DNA from: Polyangiaceae bacterium UTPRO1
Lineage (GTDB): Bacteria > Desulfobacterota > Binatia > UTPRO1
Direction: 5' to 3'
NCBI GenBank assembly: GCA_002050235.1
Contig: MWST01000033.1
Span: 100,170 to 164,169, forward strand
DNA length: 64,000 bases
The notes under the pieces: model-generated
Told to the model about the DNA's origin: nothing
The model's input: only the letters and a program-made list of their open reading frames with translations
Database searches by the model: none
In this document: positions 1 to 9,018 of the stretch, piece by piece
Position numbering within the stretch: the first letter of the stretch is position 1
Layout: the number at the start of each line of letters is the position of its first letter
Made by a program: the position numbers and the translations under genes

Positions 1-350
1 GCAAGACCGCGGCGCTGATCGCGGCGGCTGTGGATGTGGGGGCGCTCGCCGGCGGTGCCAGCGGAGGGCGTCGCGAAGCGCTCGCCGACTACGGGCGCGC
101 CCTCGGACTGGCGTTCCAGGTCGCCGACGACATCCTCGACGCGACGGCGTCGACGGCGGTCACCGGCAAGCGCGAGGGCGGTGACGCCGAGCACGGGAAG
201 GCGACCTATCCCGCCGCCCTCGGCGTCGACGGCGCACGCGCCGTGGCGCGCGAGCTGCTCGCGCGTTGCCTCGCCGCCGCCGACGCGCTGGGTGCACCGG
301 GGGAGCCGCTGAGAGCGATCGCCACCTTCGTGGTCGAGCGCGCTTGCTGA
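1..350 (+). CDS. Polyprenyl (farnesyl/geranyl) diphosphate synthase, 3' end only
   Basis: C-terminal part of a trans-isoprenyl diphosphate synthase, which condenses isopentenyl diphosphate with allylic diphosphates in the cytoplasm. The frame is open from base 3 with no start in the window. The visible part carries the second Asp-rich motif (QVADDILD, Mg/diphosphate binding) followed by [10 protein letters not shown], matching the usual helix after the second DDxxD of IspA-type enzymes. The gene ends 14 bases before tlyA, an arrangement also common elsewhere (dxs/ispA/tlyA clusters). Chain length specificity cannot be judged because the N-terminal half is missing. Confidence 0.9.
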   Translation, partial: KTAALIAAAVDVGALAGGASGGRREALADYGRALGLAFQVADDILDATASTAVTGKREGGDAEHGKATYPAALGVDGARAVARELLARCLAAADALGAPGEPLRAIATFVVERAC

Positions 351-364
351 GCCGGCGAGCCGGC

Positions 365-1114
365 ATGGGTAAGGAGCGTGTCGACACGCTGCTCGTCGGC
401 CGCGGGCTCGCGCCCAGTCGTGAGCGTGCGCAGCGGCTAGTGATGGCGCGGTTGGTTTTCAGCGGTGATGTCGTGCTCGACAAGCCCGGCGCCCGCATTG
501 CCGCCGACGCGCCGCTGGAGGTGCGCGGAGAGCCGCATCCGTTCGTGAGCCGCGGCGGGGCGAAGCTCGACGCCGCGCTCTCTGCGTTCGCAATCGATGT
601 TGCGGGTGCCGTGGCGCTCGATGTCGGCGCTTCGACGGGTGGCTTCACCGACTGCCTGCTGCAGCGCGGCGCGCGCCGCGTCTATGCAGTCGACGTCGGC
701 TACGGGCAGCTCGCGTGGAAGCTCCGGACCGATGCGCGAGTCGTGAGCCGCGAGCGGACCAACGTCCGCGATCTGGCGCGCGGGGATTTCGACGAACCGA
801 TAGATCTCGTCACGATCGACGCCGCCTTCATTTCGCTCCGGATCGTGCTGCCGGTCGTCGTCGGACTCCTCGATCCGGGGCGGCGGATCGTGGCGCTCGT
901 GAAGCCGCAGTTCGAGGTGGGCAAGGGTCGGGTCGGAAAAGGCGGGGTGGTCCGCGACGCCTCCCAGCACGCCGAGGTGCTGGCCGAGGTGGAACGCCGG
1001 GCCGGGGAGCTCGGGCTCGTGATCGATGGCCTCGTCGCGTCGCCGCTCCTCGGCCCGGCCGGCAACCGCGAATTTTTCATGGCCCTGCGGATGCCGCCGG
1101 CCTCCGGTCGCTGA
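365..1114 (+). CDS. tlyA: TlyA-family rRNA 2'-O-methyltransferase
   Basis: 249 residues, the normal TlyA length. An N-terminal S4 RNA-binding domain (about residues 1-65, beginning [20 protein letters not shown]) precedes an FtsJ-like Rossmann methyltransferase with the SAM motif [14 protein letters not shown] near residues 84-97. The family 2'-O-methylates 16S/23S rRNA cytidines and is often misnamed hemolysin A. The start at 365 was chosen because it places the S4 domain at the N-terminus and follows the isoprenyl synthase by 14 bases; an upstream in-frame extension lies inside that gene. Likely co-transcribed with the isoprenoid gene. Confidence 0.95.
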   Translation: MGKERVDTLLVGRGLAPSRERAQRLVMARLVFSGDVVLDKPGARIAADAPLEVRGEPHPFVSRGGAKLDAALSAFAIDVAGAVALDVGASTGGFTDCLLQRGARRVYAVDVGYGQLAWKLRTDARVVSRERTNVRDLARGDFDEPIDLVTIDAAFISLRIVLPVVVGLLDPGRRIVALVKPQFEVGKGRVGKGGVVRDASQHAEVLAEVERRAGELGLVIDGLVASPLLGPAGNREFFMALRMPPASGR

Positions 1115-1155
1115 CGCCCGCTGCACCGCGGGCTCCGTCCGCCGGCGGGAGCTCG

Positions 1156-1605
1156 TTACGGTCGCCGGACGGCGTGCGGGTCGCTGCGCGCTACCATATC
1201 GCGCACGATGACGCTCATGGAGCCGACTTTGTGGCCGAGCGTCGTGAGCGTCGCGGCGCTCGCCGGGAAGTCGACGTCCCAGCGGAGCGCGAGATCGAGA
1301 TAGCGGCGCTTGAGGACCTCGAGGTCCGCGAGATCCAGGGTCATGCACTCCCAGTGGTTGCGGCCCAGGCGCGGAGCTTCCGCGTCGCTGGGATCCGGAT
1401 TGCCGGCGAGGGCGTGCAGCTCCGCAGCGAGGGTGGCTGCCTGGGCATCTGCCCGGTCGGCGAGGGCGTGAAGCGCGCGCTCGACGCGGTCGTACGGAAC
1501 CAGGGTCGCGTGGCTTCGCAGCTGACTCGCGATCCGCCGCACCGCTAGATAGAGGCCGCGGAGGTCGCGCGCGAAGCGCACACGCGCACTGGCCGAGGGC
1601 TCCAT
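1156..1605 (-). CDS. Hypothetical protein, helical
   Basis: 149 residues beginning [18 protein letters not shown] do not recognise the family. The sequence looks helical and charged, with Ala/Leu/Arg-rich segments and a central [10 protein letters not shown] stretch. No signal peptide or membrane segment is evident. The ATG at 1605 was preferred over the more upstream in-frame ATG at 1683 because the extra N-terminal residues are Arg-rich and run into the promoter region of rpoZ. It is convergent with tlyA and divergent from rpoZ. GC-rich third positions support coding. Confidence 0.55.
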   Translation of the reverse strand: MEPSASARVRFARDLRGLYLAVRRIASQLRSHATLVPYDRVERALHALADRADAQAATLAAELHALAGNPDPSDAEAPRLGRNHWECMTLDLADLEVLKRRYLDLALRWDVDFPASAATLTTLGHKVGSMSVIVRDMVARSDPHAVRRP

Positions 1606-1718
1606 GCACGCGAGGTAGCGGCGACTTCGCGGCCTGTCAAATACGGCGGGGCGAGTTTCCTTGCGGACACGATTCCGATACAACGAGCGGAGCCCAACGA
1701 TCGGTAGGAGGCATCCGC

Positions 1719-1940
1719 ATGGCCAGGATCACCGTCGAAGATTGCCTCGAGAATGTCGAGAACCGCTTCCAACTCGTATTGCTAGCTGCTAAGCGAGCGA
1801 AACAACTGCTTAAAGGTTCTCGGCCGCTCCTCGACAGCGACAACAAGGAAGTGGTCACGGCCCTGCGTGAGATCGGCGCCGGCAAAGTCAAGATGGCGAC
1901 CGAGCCGAAAACTCCGGTGGTGATCGAGCCCGAGAGCTGA
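1719..1940 (+). CDS. rpoZ: DNA-directed RNA polymerase omega subunit
   Basis: 73 residues. It opens [20 protein letters not shown] and continues with the AAKRAKQL segment and a [15 protein letters not shown] helix, the conserved omega core that latches the beta-prime subunit and helps RNA polymerase assembly. A clear ribosome site (GGAGG) lies about 9 bases before the ATG. It sits upstream of the dnaJ/rpoH heat-shock block with a 70-base gap, so it may share or precede that promoter region. Confidence 0.93.
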   Translation: MARITVEDCLENVENRFQLVLLAAKRAKQLLKGSRPLLDSDNKEVVTALREIGAGKVKMATEPKTPVVIEPES

Positions 1941-2010
1941 TTCGAGGTCGAGCGGTCGACGCGCCGGAGCTCGGGTCCTCCCCGCGTCGGCAGGAGCCGC
2001 AACAACTTTC

Positions 2011-3132
2011 ATGGCGACACGCGATCTCTACGGCGAGCTCGGAGTCAAACGCACCGCCACGGCCGACGAAATCAAGAAGGCCTACCGCAAGCTCGCGCGC
2101 AAGCATCACCCCGACGTCAATCCCGGGAACCGCGAGGCCGAGGAGCGCTTCAAGCGCATCTCGTTCGCATACGATGTCCTCTCGGACGGCGAGAAGCGAA
2201 AAGCCTACGACGAGTTCGGTGAAGAAGGTCTGCAAGCCGGCTTCGATGCGAGTCGTGCGCGCGAGTGGAAGCGCGCCCAAGAATCGATGGGCGCCGCCGG
2301 TGCCGGTTTTGGGGGTGTAGGCGGCGGGCGCTACGCGAGCTTCGAGGACATCTTCGGCGACATCTTCGGCGGTGGCCGCGGTGCGACCCATGTCGAGCAG
2401 GGTCCGGACGTCGAGACGACGCTCGACCTCGATCTTCTCGATGCGATTCGCGGCACGACCGCGACGGTACAGCTCACGAAGCCGAGCGAGTGCGCGGTCT
2501 GCCACGGGTCGGGAGGCCAGGGGCCCGGAAAAACGTGTCCCGATTGTCGCGGTCGCGGGCAGATCAAGATGGGTGGCGGCCCGATGTCGTTCGGCCGCCG
2601 CTGCGAGCGCTGTCAGGGCACCGGCCGGTGTCCTTCGCAGCCGTGTCCCGTTTGTCGCGGACGCGGCATCACCGAGGCGCTCGAGAAGCTGAACGTCAAG
2701 ATTCCGCCGGGTGTAGGCGACGGGTCTCGCATCCGACTCGCCGGTAAGGGCGGCGCCGGACGTGGTGGCGCGCCTGCGGGCGATCTCTACATCGTCACCA
2801 AGGTGCGTCCGCATCCGCGACTGGAGCGGCGGGATCGCGACCTCTACTTGCAGGTGCCGGTCACGATCGGCGAGGCGATGCACGGCGCCACCATCGATGT
2901 TCCGACGCCCGACGGCACCGTGAAGCTCAAGGTGCCGCCGGGTAGCCAGAGCGGCAGCAAGCTGCGGCTGCGCGGCAAGGGGGTGCCGGCCATGAAGGGC
3001 AGCGAGCGCGGCGATCTCTACGTCGTGCTCCAGATCCATGTGCCGCCCGATGGCGACGAGCGGACGCGCGAAGCCGTGCGGGCGCTCGAGGCGACGTATC
3101 AGGGAAGCCCGCGCGCGGGCTTCACGTTGTGA
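2011..3132 (+). CDS. dnaJ: Chaperone DnaJ (Hsp40)
   Basis: 373 residues, full DnaJ architecture. The J-domain has the HPD motif at residues 33-35 (stimulates DnaK ATPase). A Gly-rich linker with an [11 protein letters not shown] segment follows, then a zinc-binding domain with four CxxCxGxG repeats ([32 protein letters not shown]) and two beta-rich substrate-binding domains. The stop codon overlaps the next gene's GTG (GTGA), so the MerR-like gene is translationally coupled. Position just ahead of an rpoH-like gene supports a heat-shock role. Confidence 0.96.
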   Translation: MATRDLYGELGVKRTATADEIKKAYRKLARKHHPDVNPGNREAEERFKRISFAYDVLSDGEKRKAYDEFGEEGLQAGFDASRAREWKRAQESMGAAGAGFGGVGGGRYASFEDIFGDIFGGGRGATHVEQGPDVETTLDLDLLDAIRGTTATVQLTKPSECAVCHGSGGQGPGKTCPDCRGRGQIKMGGGPMSFGRRCERCQGTGRCPSQPCPVCRGRGITEALEKLNVKIPPGVGDGSRIRLAGKGGAGRGGAPAGDLYIVTKVRPHPRLERRDRDLYLQVPVTIGEAMHGATIDVPTPDGTVKLKVPPGSQSGSKLRLRGKGVPAMKGSERGDLYVVLQIHVPPDGDERTREAVRALEATYQGSPRAGFTL

Positions 3133-3470
3133 CCATGCCGAGCAAGTATCTGCCGCTATCGGAAGCTGCTGCGCTCCTCGGGTGCTCCGCGGACTTCATC
3201 GAGCGGCTCGAACGGGAAGGGTTGGTCGACCTGAAACGTACCCTGGACGATGTCGTCGTCATCTCGGCTGCCGGTCTGGAGCGGGTACGGTTCATCACTC
3301 TGCTCACGGAAGAGCTGGAAGTGAACTTGCCCGGCGCCGAGGTGATCCTGCACATGCGTGACGACATGATCGCGATGCAGCGGCAGTTCGAGGAGATCCT
3401 CGAGAGCCTCGTCGACGAGGTCAAGCGCGGCATCGCGAGCGGCGTCCGCCCGCCGCGGAGCGACGAATGA
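3129..3470 (+). CDS. MerR-like / CbpM-type chaperone modulator
   Basis: 113 residues with an N-terminal MerR-type helix-turn-helix ([20 protein letters not shown]) and a C-terminal helical tail, like the CbpM/HspR group. Such proteins either modulate DnaJ-like CbpA directly or repress chaperone genes. The GTG start at 3129 overlaps the dnaJ stop; an ATG at 3135 is the alternative and only removes two residues. Its own stop overlaps the start of the sigma factor gene (ATGA at 3467-3470). The tight packing dnaJ-merR-rpoH argues for a heat-shock regulatory operon. Confidence 0.8.
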   Translation: MTMPSKYLPLSEAAALLGCSADFIERLEREGLVDLKRTLDDVVVISAAGLERVRFITLLTEELEVNLPGAEVILHMRDDMIAMQRQFEEILESLVDEVKRGIASGVRPPRSDE

Positions 3471-4561
3471 GTCCGCGGCGCCCGCGCGAACGGAAGAAGC
3501 GAGCCACGATGGCTGCCGGCGACCGCCGCCAAGCGACGGAGCCTCTTCGGGCGACCGTCGACACGGACGACAGAGATTACGAGCGCGAGGTGAATATCGA
3601 GATCGTGCCCGGCGAGGTACCCGAAGCCGTCGAGGTCGAGGTGGGGAAGGCCGACGGCGCCGCCGGTGCGCGTAGCGAGCCCGAGAGAGAAGAGTCCGGC
3701 GCCCTGGTCACGTACGATCCCCTGCAGCGCTACCTGCAGGAGATCCGCCGCTACTCTCTGCTCAGTCGTGAAGAGGAGCATGCGCTCGCCGTGCGCTACA
3801 AGGTCGAGGGCGACGTCGAGGCCGCCTACAAGCTCGTCACCGGCAACCTTCGGCTCGTCGTCATGATCGCCCGCGACTATCAACGCTCGTTCCGGAATCT
3901 CCTCGACCTCGTCCAAGAGGGCAACATCGGCCTCATGGAGGCGGTGAAGAACTTCGATCCCTACCGCGGCGTGCGCTTTCCGTCCTATGCGGTCTGGTGG
4001 ATCCGCGCCTACATCATCCGCTACGTCATCAACAATTGGCGAATGGTGAAGCTCGGCACTACGCAGGCGCAACGGAAGCTCTTCTTCAACCTCCAGAAAG
4101 AGAAGGAGCGGCTAGAGCGCGAAGGCTTCGTCGCCGGCCCGAAGCTCCTCGCCGACCGGCTCGGCGTCAAGGAGAAGGAGATCGTCGAGATGCAGCAGCG
4201 GCTCGCCGCCAGTGACTTGTCGGTGGATACGCCGCTGCGCGAGGGCGAGGACACGACCATGCTCGATGTCCTCCACAGCAACGTCGACACGGCCGAAGAG
4301 GCCGTCGCCGACGCCGAGTTCCGGCGGCTCGTCGGCAACCGCATCCGCGAGTTCGGACAGACGCTCAAAGACAAGGATCGGGTCATCTTCGACCATCGCC
4401 TCCTCGCCGAAGATCCGCTGACGCTCCAGGAGATCGGCGACCGCTATGGCATCAGCCGCGAGCGCGTCCGGCAGATCGAGAACCGGGTGAAACGGCGGCT
4501 GAAGGCGCACCTCGAGGAGCATTTCCCCGACCTGCACGGCGTCGATATGAGCTACGTCTGA
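3467..4561 (+). CDS. rpoH: RNA polymerase sigma-32 (RpoH)-like factor
   Basis: 364 residues, longer than typical RpoH (about 285) because of an acidic, low-complexity N-terminal extension of about 75 residues. From residue 82 the order is region 1.2 (YLQEIRRYSLLSREEEHAL), region 2 (NLRLVVMIARDY, LLDLVQEGNIGLM), the RpoH-box-like YVINNWRMVKLGTTQAQRKL segment, then region 4 with an HTH (LQEIGDRYGISRERVRQIEN). RpoH factors direct RNA polymerase to heat-shock promoters. The ATG overlaps the preceding MerR-like stop. Assignment as RpoH rather than RpoD/RpoS rests on the GTTQAQRKLFFNL block. Confidence 0.88.
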   Translation: MSPRRPRERKKRATMAAGDRRQATEPLRATVDTDDRDYEREVNIEIVPGEVPEAVEVEVGKADGAAGARSEPEREESGALVTYDPLQRYLQEIRRYSLLSREEEHALAVRYKVEGDVEAAYKLVTGNLRLVVMIARDYQRSFRNLLDLVQEGNIGLMEAVKNFDPYRGVRFPSYAVWWIRAYIIRYVINNWRMVKLGTTQAQRKLFFNLQKEKERLEREGFVAGPKLLADRLGVKEKEIVEMQQRLAASDLSVDTPLREGEDTTMLDVLHSNVDTAEEAVADAEFRRLVGNRIREFGQTLKDKDRVIFDHRLLAEDPLTLQEIGDRYGISRERVRQIENRVKRRLKAHLEEHFPDLHGVDMSYV

Positions 4562-4911
4562 AGACGCCCTCGGACGAGCAAGGCGGGCCCGCCACGACGG
4601 CACCGGCGAAGCTCTCACGGCGGGTGCGCGACGGGCAGCAGTCGGGCCGGCTCGAGGCGTTGCGAAGAACGTGGCCGATGCGTTGGCGGGGCTCGGAACT
4701 GAAGTATCGTGATCCCGGCCATGATCGGGCGTGCGTCGCGTCAGGGGGTTCTACCTGCAAGTCGGTAGAAATATCCGTCAGAGTGTGGAATGGACACACG
4801 TTGGTAGAGGATCGCTGCAACGCGGTGCGGAGCATGGTCGCTGCGGTCCGTCCGTATTGCCGATAACGGTCACGAGGTCGTCCGCAACGGCGCCCGTGGC
4901 GAGGAGGATGG
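4562..4911. other. Intergenic region between rpoH-like and thiolase genes
   Basis: 350 bases without a convincing gene. A short open frame at 4624-4866 has no family resemblance and lacks the composition of its neighbours. A small GGCGGGCCCGCC palindrome follows the sigma factor stop and could contribute to termination but has no T-run. The stretch before 4912 presumably carries the promoter of the lipid operon; I cannot point to -35/-10 boxes with confidence. Confidence 0.4.
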
Positions 4912-6144
4912 ATGCGCTTCTCAGCAGTGATCGCGGGCGTCGGGATGACGCGTTTCGGGCGGCATCTCGACGAGGGCTTGAAGGCGCTCGGCGCCGAAGC
5001 GGTGCGGGCGGCGCTCGCCGACGCCGAAATCACGGCAGACGACCTGCAGGCGGCGTTCGTCGGGAACGCCGCCGCCGGCTTGGTGACCGGGCAGGAATGC
5101 ATCCGCGGTCAGGTGATTCTGCGCGGCATGGGCATCGGTCGTATTCCGGTCGTGAACGTCGAGAACGCGTGCGCGAGCGCGTCGACGGCGCTGCACCAGG
5201 CATGCGCGATGGTGTCGGCCGGTTACTACGACACCGTCCTCGCGCTCGGAGTCGAGAAGCTCTACCACGTCGACAAGCGCAAGAGCTTTGCCGCCTTCAG
5301 CGGCGCGGTGGACGTCGAGATGCTCGCGCCCCTGCTCGAGGCCTTGAAGCAGGGAGGCGCCGCTGCCGGCGCCGAGTCGGGCGGCGGCGGTGCCGGCGAG
5401 AAGCGCTCGATGTTCATGGACATCTACGCCGCGGCGGCGCGCGCCCACATGGAGCGATGGGGCACTACGGTCGAACAGTTCGCTGCCGTTGCCGCCAAGA
5501 ACTCGCTGCACGGCAGTCTCAATCCGCGGGCCCAGTTCCGTGACGTGCTCTCGGTGGCGGACGTCCTCGCGGCGCCGATGATCGCGCCGCCGCTCACGCG
5601 CCCCATGTGCTCGCCGATCGGCGACGGCGCTGCGGCGGTAGTGGTAACCAGCGAGCGCAGCGCGCGTACGCGCGCCGGTCGTGCGCCGGTGTGCGTCGTT
5701 GCCAGCGTGCTGCGCTCGGGTTGGGATCACGGCGCCGACGAGCCGGGGACCGTCGAGGAGTGCGCCCGCGTCGCCTACGAGGAGGCGGGGATCGATCCCC
5801 GCGACATCGACGTCGTCGAGTGCCACGACGCCTCGGCGCCCGCCGAGCTGATGGCGTACGAATCACTTGGGCTGTGCCGCAAGGGCGAGGGCGGCGCCTT
5901 CGTCGACAGCGGCGCGACGCGGCTCGGGGGGCGGGTTCCGGTGAATACGTCGGGGGGTCTGCTCCGCAAAGGGCATCCGGTCGGCGCCACCGGTATCGCG
6001 CAGATCGTCGAGCTCACCGAGCAGTTGCAGGGCCGAGCCGGCGACCGCCAGGTTCCGAACGCAAAGGTCGGACTGGCGCACAACGGCGGCGGCGCCATCG
6101 GTACGGACGCAGCCGCGATGTGCGTGACGGTCCTGACGCGCTGA
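4912..6144 (+). CDS. Thiolase-family protein (SCP2-type lipid thiolase)
   Basis: 410 residues. The nucleophilic Cys lies in ENACASAS (C87); later blocks are VECHDASAPAE, GHPVGATGIAQ and an N-x-GGG end block (LAHNGGGAIG). The second catalytic Cys of classical biosynthetic/degradative thiolases is replaced by this N/G motif, as in SCP2-type thiolases and their non-thiolytic relatives used in sterol or branched-chain degradation. So it cleaves or condenses acyl-CoAs, or acts as an aldolase partner; substrate unknown. It starts a four-gene run with an acyl-CoA ligase 12 bases downstream. Confidence 0.85.
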   Translation: MRFSAVIAGVGMTRFGRHLDEGLKALGAEAVRAALADAEITADDLQAAFVGNAAAGLVTGQECIRGQVILRGMGIGRIPVVNVENACASASTALHQACAMVSAGYYDTVLALGVEKLYHVDKRKSFAAFSGAVDVEMLAPLLEALKQGGAAAGAESGGGGAGEKRSMFMDIYAAAARAHMERWGTTVEQFAAVAAKNSLHGSLNPRAQFRDVLSVADVLAAPMIAPPLTRPMCSPIGDGAAAVVVTSERSARTRAGRAPVCVVASVLRSGWDHGADEPGTVEECARVAYEEAGIDPRDIDVVECHDASAPAELMAYESLGLCRKGEGGAFVDSGATRLGGRVPVNTSGGLLRKGHPVGATGIAQIVELTEQLQGRAGDRQVPNAKVGLAHNGGGAIGTDAAAMCVTVLTR

Positions 6145-6156
6145 GGGAGATCGGCC

Positions 6157-7809
6157 ATGGCCCGTGAACGCAACGAAGCGGTTCTCGCCGACCTGATCGC
6201 GCTGCGCGCCGAGCGCCAGCCCGACCTCGATGTTCTGACCTTCGAGCGCTGGAGCCTCGGCCGTCCCGGGCTCGTCGACGAGGTCCGCACCTACGCGCAG
6301 CTGGCGGAGAACGCCAATCGCCTCGCCGCTGCCTTCGTGCGCCGCGGCCTCGCACCCGGCGACCGCTTCGCGCTCATGATGCGGAACCATCCGGAGTTCG
6401 TAGAGGCGTTGATCGCAGCCTCGATCACCGGTTGCGTGGCGGTGCCGATCGATCCCCGGACGCGCGGGGAGCGGCTCGCGTTCACCCTTCGCGATGCCGG
6501 CTGTCGCGGCGTGGTGGCAGCCGACTATTGCCTGCCCGCACTCTCCGCCGTGCGGGCGAGCACGCCGGAGGTGGAGTGGATGCTCGTGCTCGCGAGCGGT
6601 GACGTCGCCGAGGCGCCGCCCCTCGAGGGCGACGCCGTCGAGCCGCTCGGCGAGGTCCTCGCGGTGCCGGCCGCTACCGTGGATGTCCGGCTCGCAACCG
6701 CCGACGATCCTCTGCAGATCATCTATACGTCCGGGACGACGGGAGATCCGAAGGGTGTAGTCTTCCCGAACGCGCGCTTCGGCGCGTTCGCCTTCCTCGG
6801 CGCGCTCCTCGGCTATCGTCCCGACGACCGGCCCTATACGGGGCTCTCCCTCACCCACGGCAACGCGCAGGCGGTGACGCTCGGGCCGTCGCTCTATCTC
6901 GGGCTTCGCGCGGTCTTCAGCCGCCGCTTCACCAAGTCGCGGCTCTGGGACGTGTGCCGCCGCTATGGCTGCACCACATTCTCGATGCTCGGCGGCATGG
7001 CGACCGCGATCTACAGCGAGCCGCCCCGTCCCAACGACGCCGACAATCCGGTGCGGATGGTCATCGACGCCGGGATGCCGGCGGCGATCTGGGAGCCGTT
7101 CGAGCGGCGCTTCGGGGTTCGCGTCTTCGAGTGGTACGGAGCGATCGAGGGCGGGCTCGCGTTCAAGCCGATCGACGAAGGGCCGATCGGGAGCTTCGGC
7201 AAGCCCGTGATCGGGCTCGACATGCGCATCGTCGATGAGCAGGGCGACGAGTGCCCGCCGGGGGTCGTCGGCGAGATCGTTTCCCGACCTTCAACCGGCG
7301 AAGCTGCGACCGTCGCCTACTTCCGGAACGAGGATGCATCGCGGGCGAAGACCGCAGGCGGCTGGCTGCGCAGCGGCGATATGGGCCATCGCGACGCCGA
7401 CGGCTGGTTCTTCTTCGACTATCGTAAAGGTGGCGGTATCCGACACAACGGCGACTTCATAAATCCGGGGTTCGTCGAGAAGGTTCTCGCCGAGCATCCG
7501 GACGTGTCGGACGTCTTCGTCTACGGGATTCCGGCGGCCTCGGGGGCTCCCGGCGAGAAGGACGTCGTCGCCGCGATCGTGCTGCGGCCGGGTGCCGGCG
7601 TCGATCCTGGTTCGATCTTCACGCACTGTCGGCGCGGGCTCGAGGCCAACGCAGTCCCGAGTTGGCTCCAGATCGTCGATGAGATTCCGAAGACCGCTTC
7701 CGAGAAGCCGCAGGAGCGCTTCTTGCTCGAGCACTTTGCTCCCGATGCGACGGGGGTGTGGAGTGAAACGTCAACGCGAGCGGCGGCGGGGAGGGGCGAG
7801 GTCGGGTGA
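6157..7809 (+). CDS. AMP-dependent acyl-CoA synthetase/ligase
   Basis: 550 residues of the ANL superfamily. The P-loop-like motif IIYTSGTTGDPKGVVF is near residues 188-203, followed by the EWYGAIEGG adenine-site block and WLRSGDMGHRDADGWFFF (hinge/ATP Asp). It activates a carboxylic acid via an acyl-adenylate to a CoA thioester. The layout resembles CaiC/fatty-acyl ligases of lipid-catabolic operons rather than acetyl-CoA synthetase. Its TGA overlaps the ATG of the nnrS-like gene by one base. Substrate cannot be read from sequence; a hydrophobic acid fits the thiolase neighbour. Confidence 0.9.
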   Translation: MARERNEAVLADLIALRAERQPDLDVLTFERWSLGRPGLVDEVRTYAQLAENANRLAAAFVRRGLAPGDRFALMMRNHPEFVEALIAASITGCVAVPIDPRTRGERLAFTLRDAGCRGVVAADYCLPALSAVRASTPEVEWMLVLASGDVAEAPPLEGDAVEPLGEVLAVPAATVDVRLATADDPLQIIYTSGTTGDPKGVVFPNARFGAFAFLGALLGYRPDDRPYTGLSLTHGNAQAVTLGPSLYLGLRAVFSRRFTKSRLWDVCRRYGCTTFSMLGGMATAIYSEPPRPNDADNPVRMVIDAGMPAAIWEPFERRFGVRVFEWYGAIEGGLAFKPIDEGPIGSFGKPVIGLDMRIVDEQGDECPPGVVGEIVSRPSTGEAATVAYFRNEDASRAKTAGGWLRSGDMGHRDADGWFFFDYRKGGGIRHNGDFINPGFVEKVLAEHPDVSDVFVYGIPAASGAPGEKDVVAAIVLRPGAGVDPGSIFTHCRRGLEANAVPSWLQIVDEIPKTASEKPQERFLLEHFAPDATGVWSETSTRAAAGRGEVG

Positions 7810-9002
7810 TGGAGCCCGACGCCGCGGCCGCGGCGACGCACCCCTTCCTGGGACGCGCGTTCCGGCCGTTCTTCCTGCTCGGTTGTGCTTATGCCGCACT
7901 CCTCGTGCTCCTCTGGACGGCGATGTGGCGTGGCGCGTTGCCGTCCCCGGCGTGGCTCACGCCGCCGTGGTGGCACGCGCACGAAATGCTCTTCGGATTC
8001 GTGGCCGCTGCGATCGCGGGATTCCTCCTCACGGCGGCGCCGGTGTGGACCGGACGCCCGGCGCTCAGCGGTGCCCCGCTCGCTGCGCTCGTCGCGCTCT
8101 GGGCGGCCGGGCGCGCGGTCATGTTCGCAGCCGGATCCTTGCCGCCCGCGGTTGTGGCAATCGTCGACGGCGCCTTTCTTCCTGCCGTGGCGCTCGTCGC
8201 TACGCGCACCGTGTGGCGCACGGGGCAGCCGCGGAACTACGGCATCGCCGCCCTGGTCGCGCTCCTCGCAGCGACGAATCTGTTCGTCCACGCGCAGGCG
8301 CTCGGTCTCAGCCACATCGCCGCCGCACGCGGTCTGCGGTGCGCGATCGACCTGGCAGTGGCCCTCATCGTCGTGATCGGCGGCCGGATCACCCCGGCGT
8401 TCACCAACAATGCCTTCCTGCGGGCCGGCATCGAGGCGAACGTGCGCAGCTGGCGCTGGCTCGATCGCGCGGCCGTCGCCAGCGCCGCGCTCCTGGTGCT
8501 CGCCGACCTGGTCGCACCGCGTACTTTCGTGAGCGGTGGCGTCGCGGCCGTGGCCGCGCTCGCCGTCGCTGCGCGACTGGCGGGCTGGCAGAGCCTGCGC
8601 ACGTGGCGGGATCCGCTGGTGTGGTCGCTGCATGCCGGCATGGCGTGGGTCGTGGTCGGCTATGCGATCGTCGCCCTCGGCGACCTCGGCGCCGGCATCG
8701 CTCCGAATGCTGGTGTCCACGCCCTCACTGCTGGTGCGATGGGGGCCATGATCATGGCTGTCGTCACCCGGGTGAGTCTCGGCCACACTGGGCGACCCCT
8801 GGTTCTGCCGGACGGCGTCGTGTCTGCGTACGGGCTCGTCCATGCCGGGGCGGTGCTGCGCGTCGGCGCTGCAGTCCTCACCGGTGCTGCGAGCGTCCTG
8901 CTCCTGGTTGGCGGGCTTGCCTGGGCGGCGGCGTTCGCCGTCTTCGTAGCGAAGTACGCCGCGATACTCGTGAGCCCACGTGCCGATGGCAAGCCGGGCT
9001 GA
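7809..9002 (+). CDS. nnrS: NnrS-family membrane protein
   Basis: 397 residues, highly hydrophobic with roughly ten to twelve transmembrane helices. The start block HPFLGRAFRPFFLLGC, the WWHAHEMLFGF segment and later ITPAFTNNAF and VTRVSLGHTGR blocks are characteristic of NnrS, a haem/copper membrane protein found in NO-responsive regulons of denitrifiers and linked to nitrosative stress relief. An in-frame GTG at 7806 precedes the ATG. Its presence inside a lipid operon is unusual; the nod-like gene lies 5-8 kb downstream on the other strand. Confidence 0.88.
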   Translation: MEPDAAAAATHPFLGRAFRPFFLLGCAYAALLVLLWTAMWRGALPSPAWLTPPWWHAHEMLFGFVAAAIAGFLLTAAPVWTGRPALSGAPLAALVALWAAGRAVMFAAGSLPPAVVAIVDGAFLPAVALVATRTVWRTGQPRNYGIAALVALLAATNLFVHAQALGLSHIAAARGLRCAIDLAVALIVVIGGRITPAFTNNAFLRAGIEANVRSWRWLDRAAVASAALLVLADLVAPRTFVSGGVAAVAALAVAARLAGWQSLRTWRDPLVWSLHAGMAWVVVGYAIVALGDLGAGIAPNAGVHALTAGAMGAMIMAVVTRVSLGHTGRPLVLPDGVVSAYGLVHAGAVLRVGAAVLTGAASVLLLVGGLAWAAAFAVFVAKYAAILVSPRADGKPG

Positions 9003-9018
9003 TCCGGCGGCACGAACC

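Noticed and set aside
4624..4866. Short frame of 80 codons after rpoH
   Set aside because: No family resemblance, poor composition and no ribosome site.
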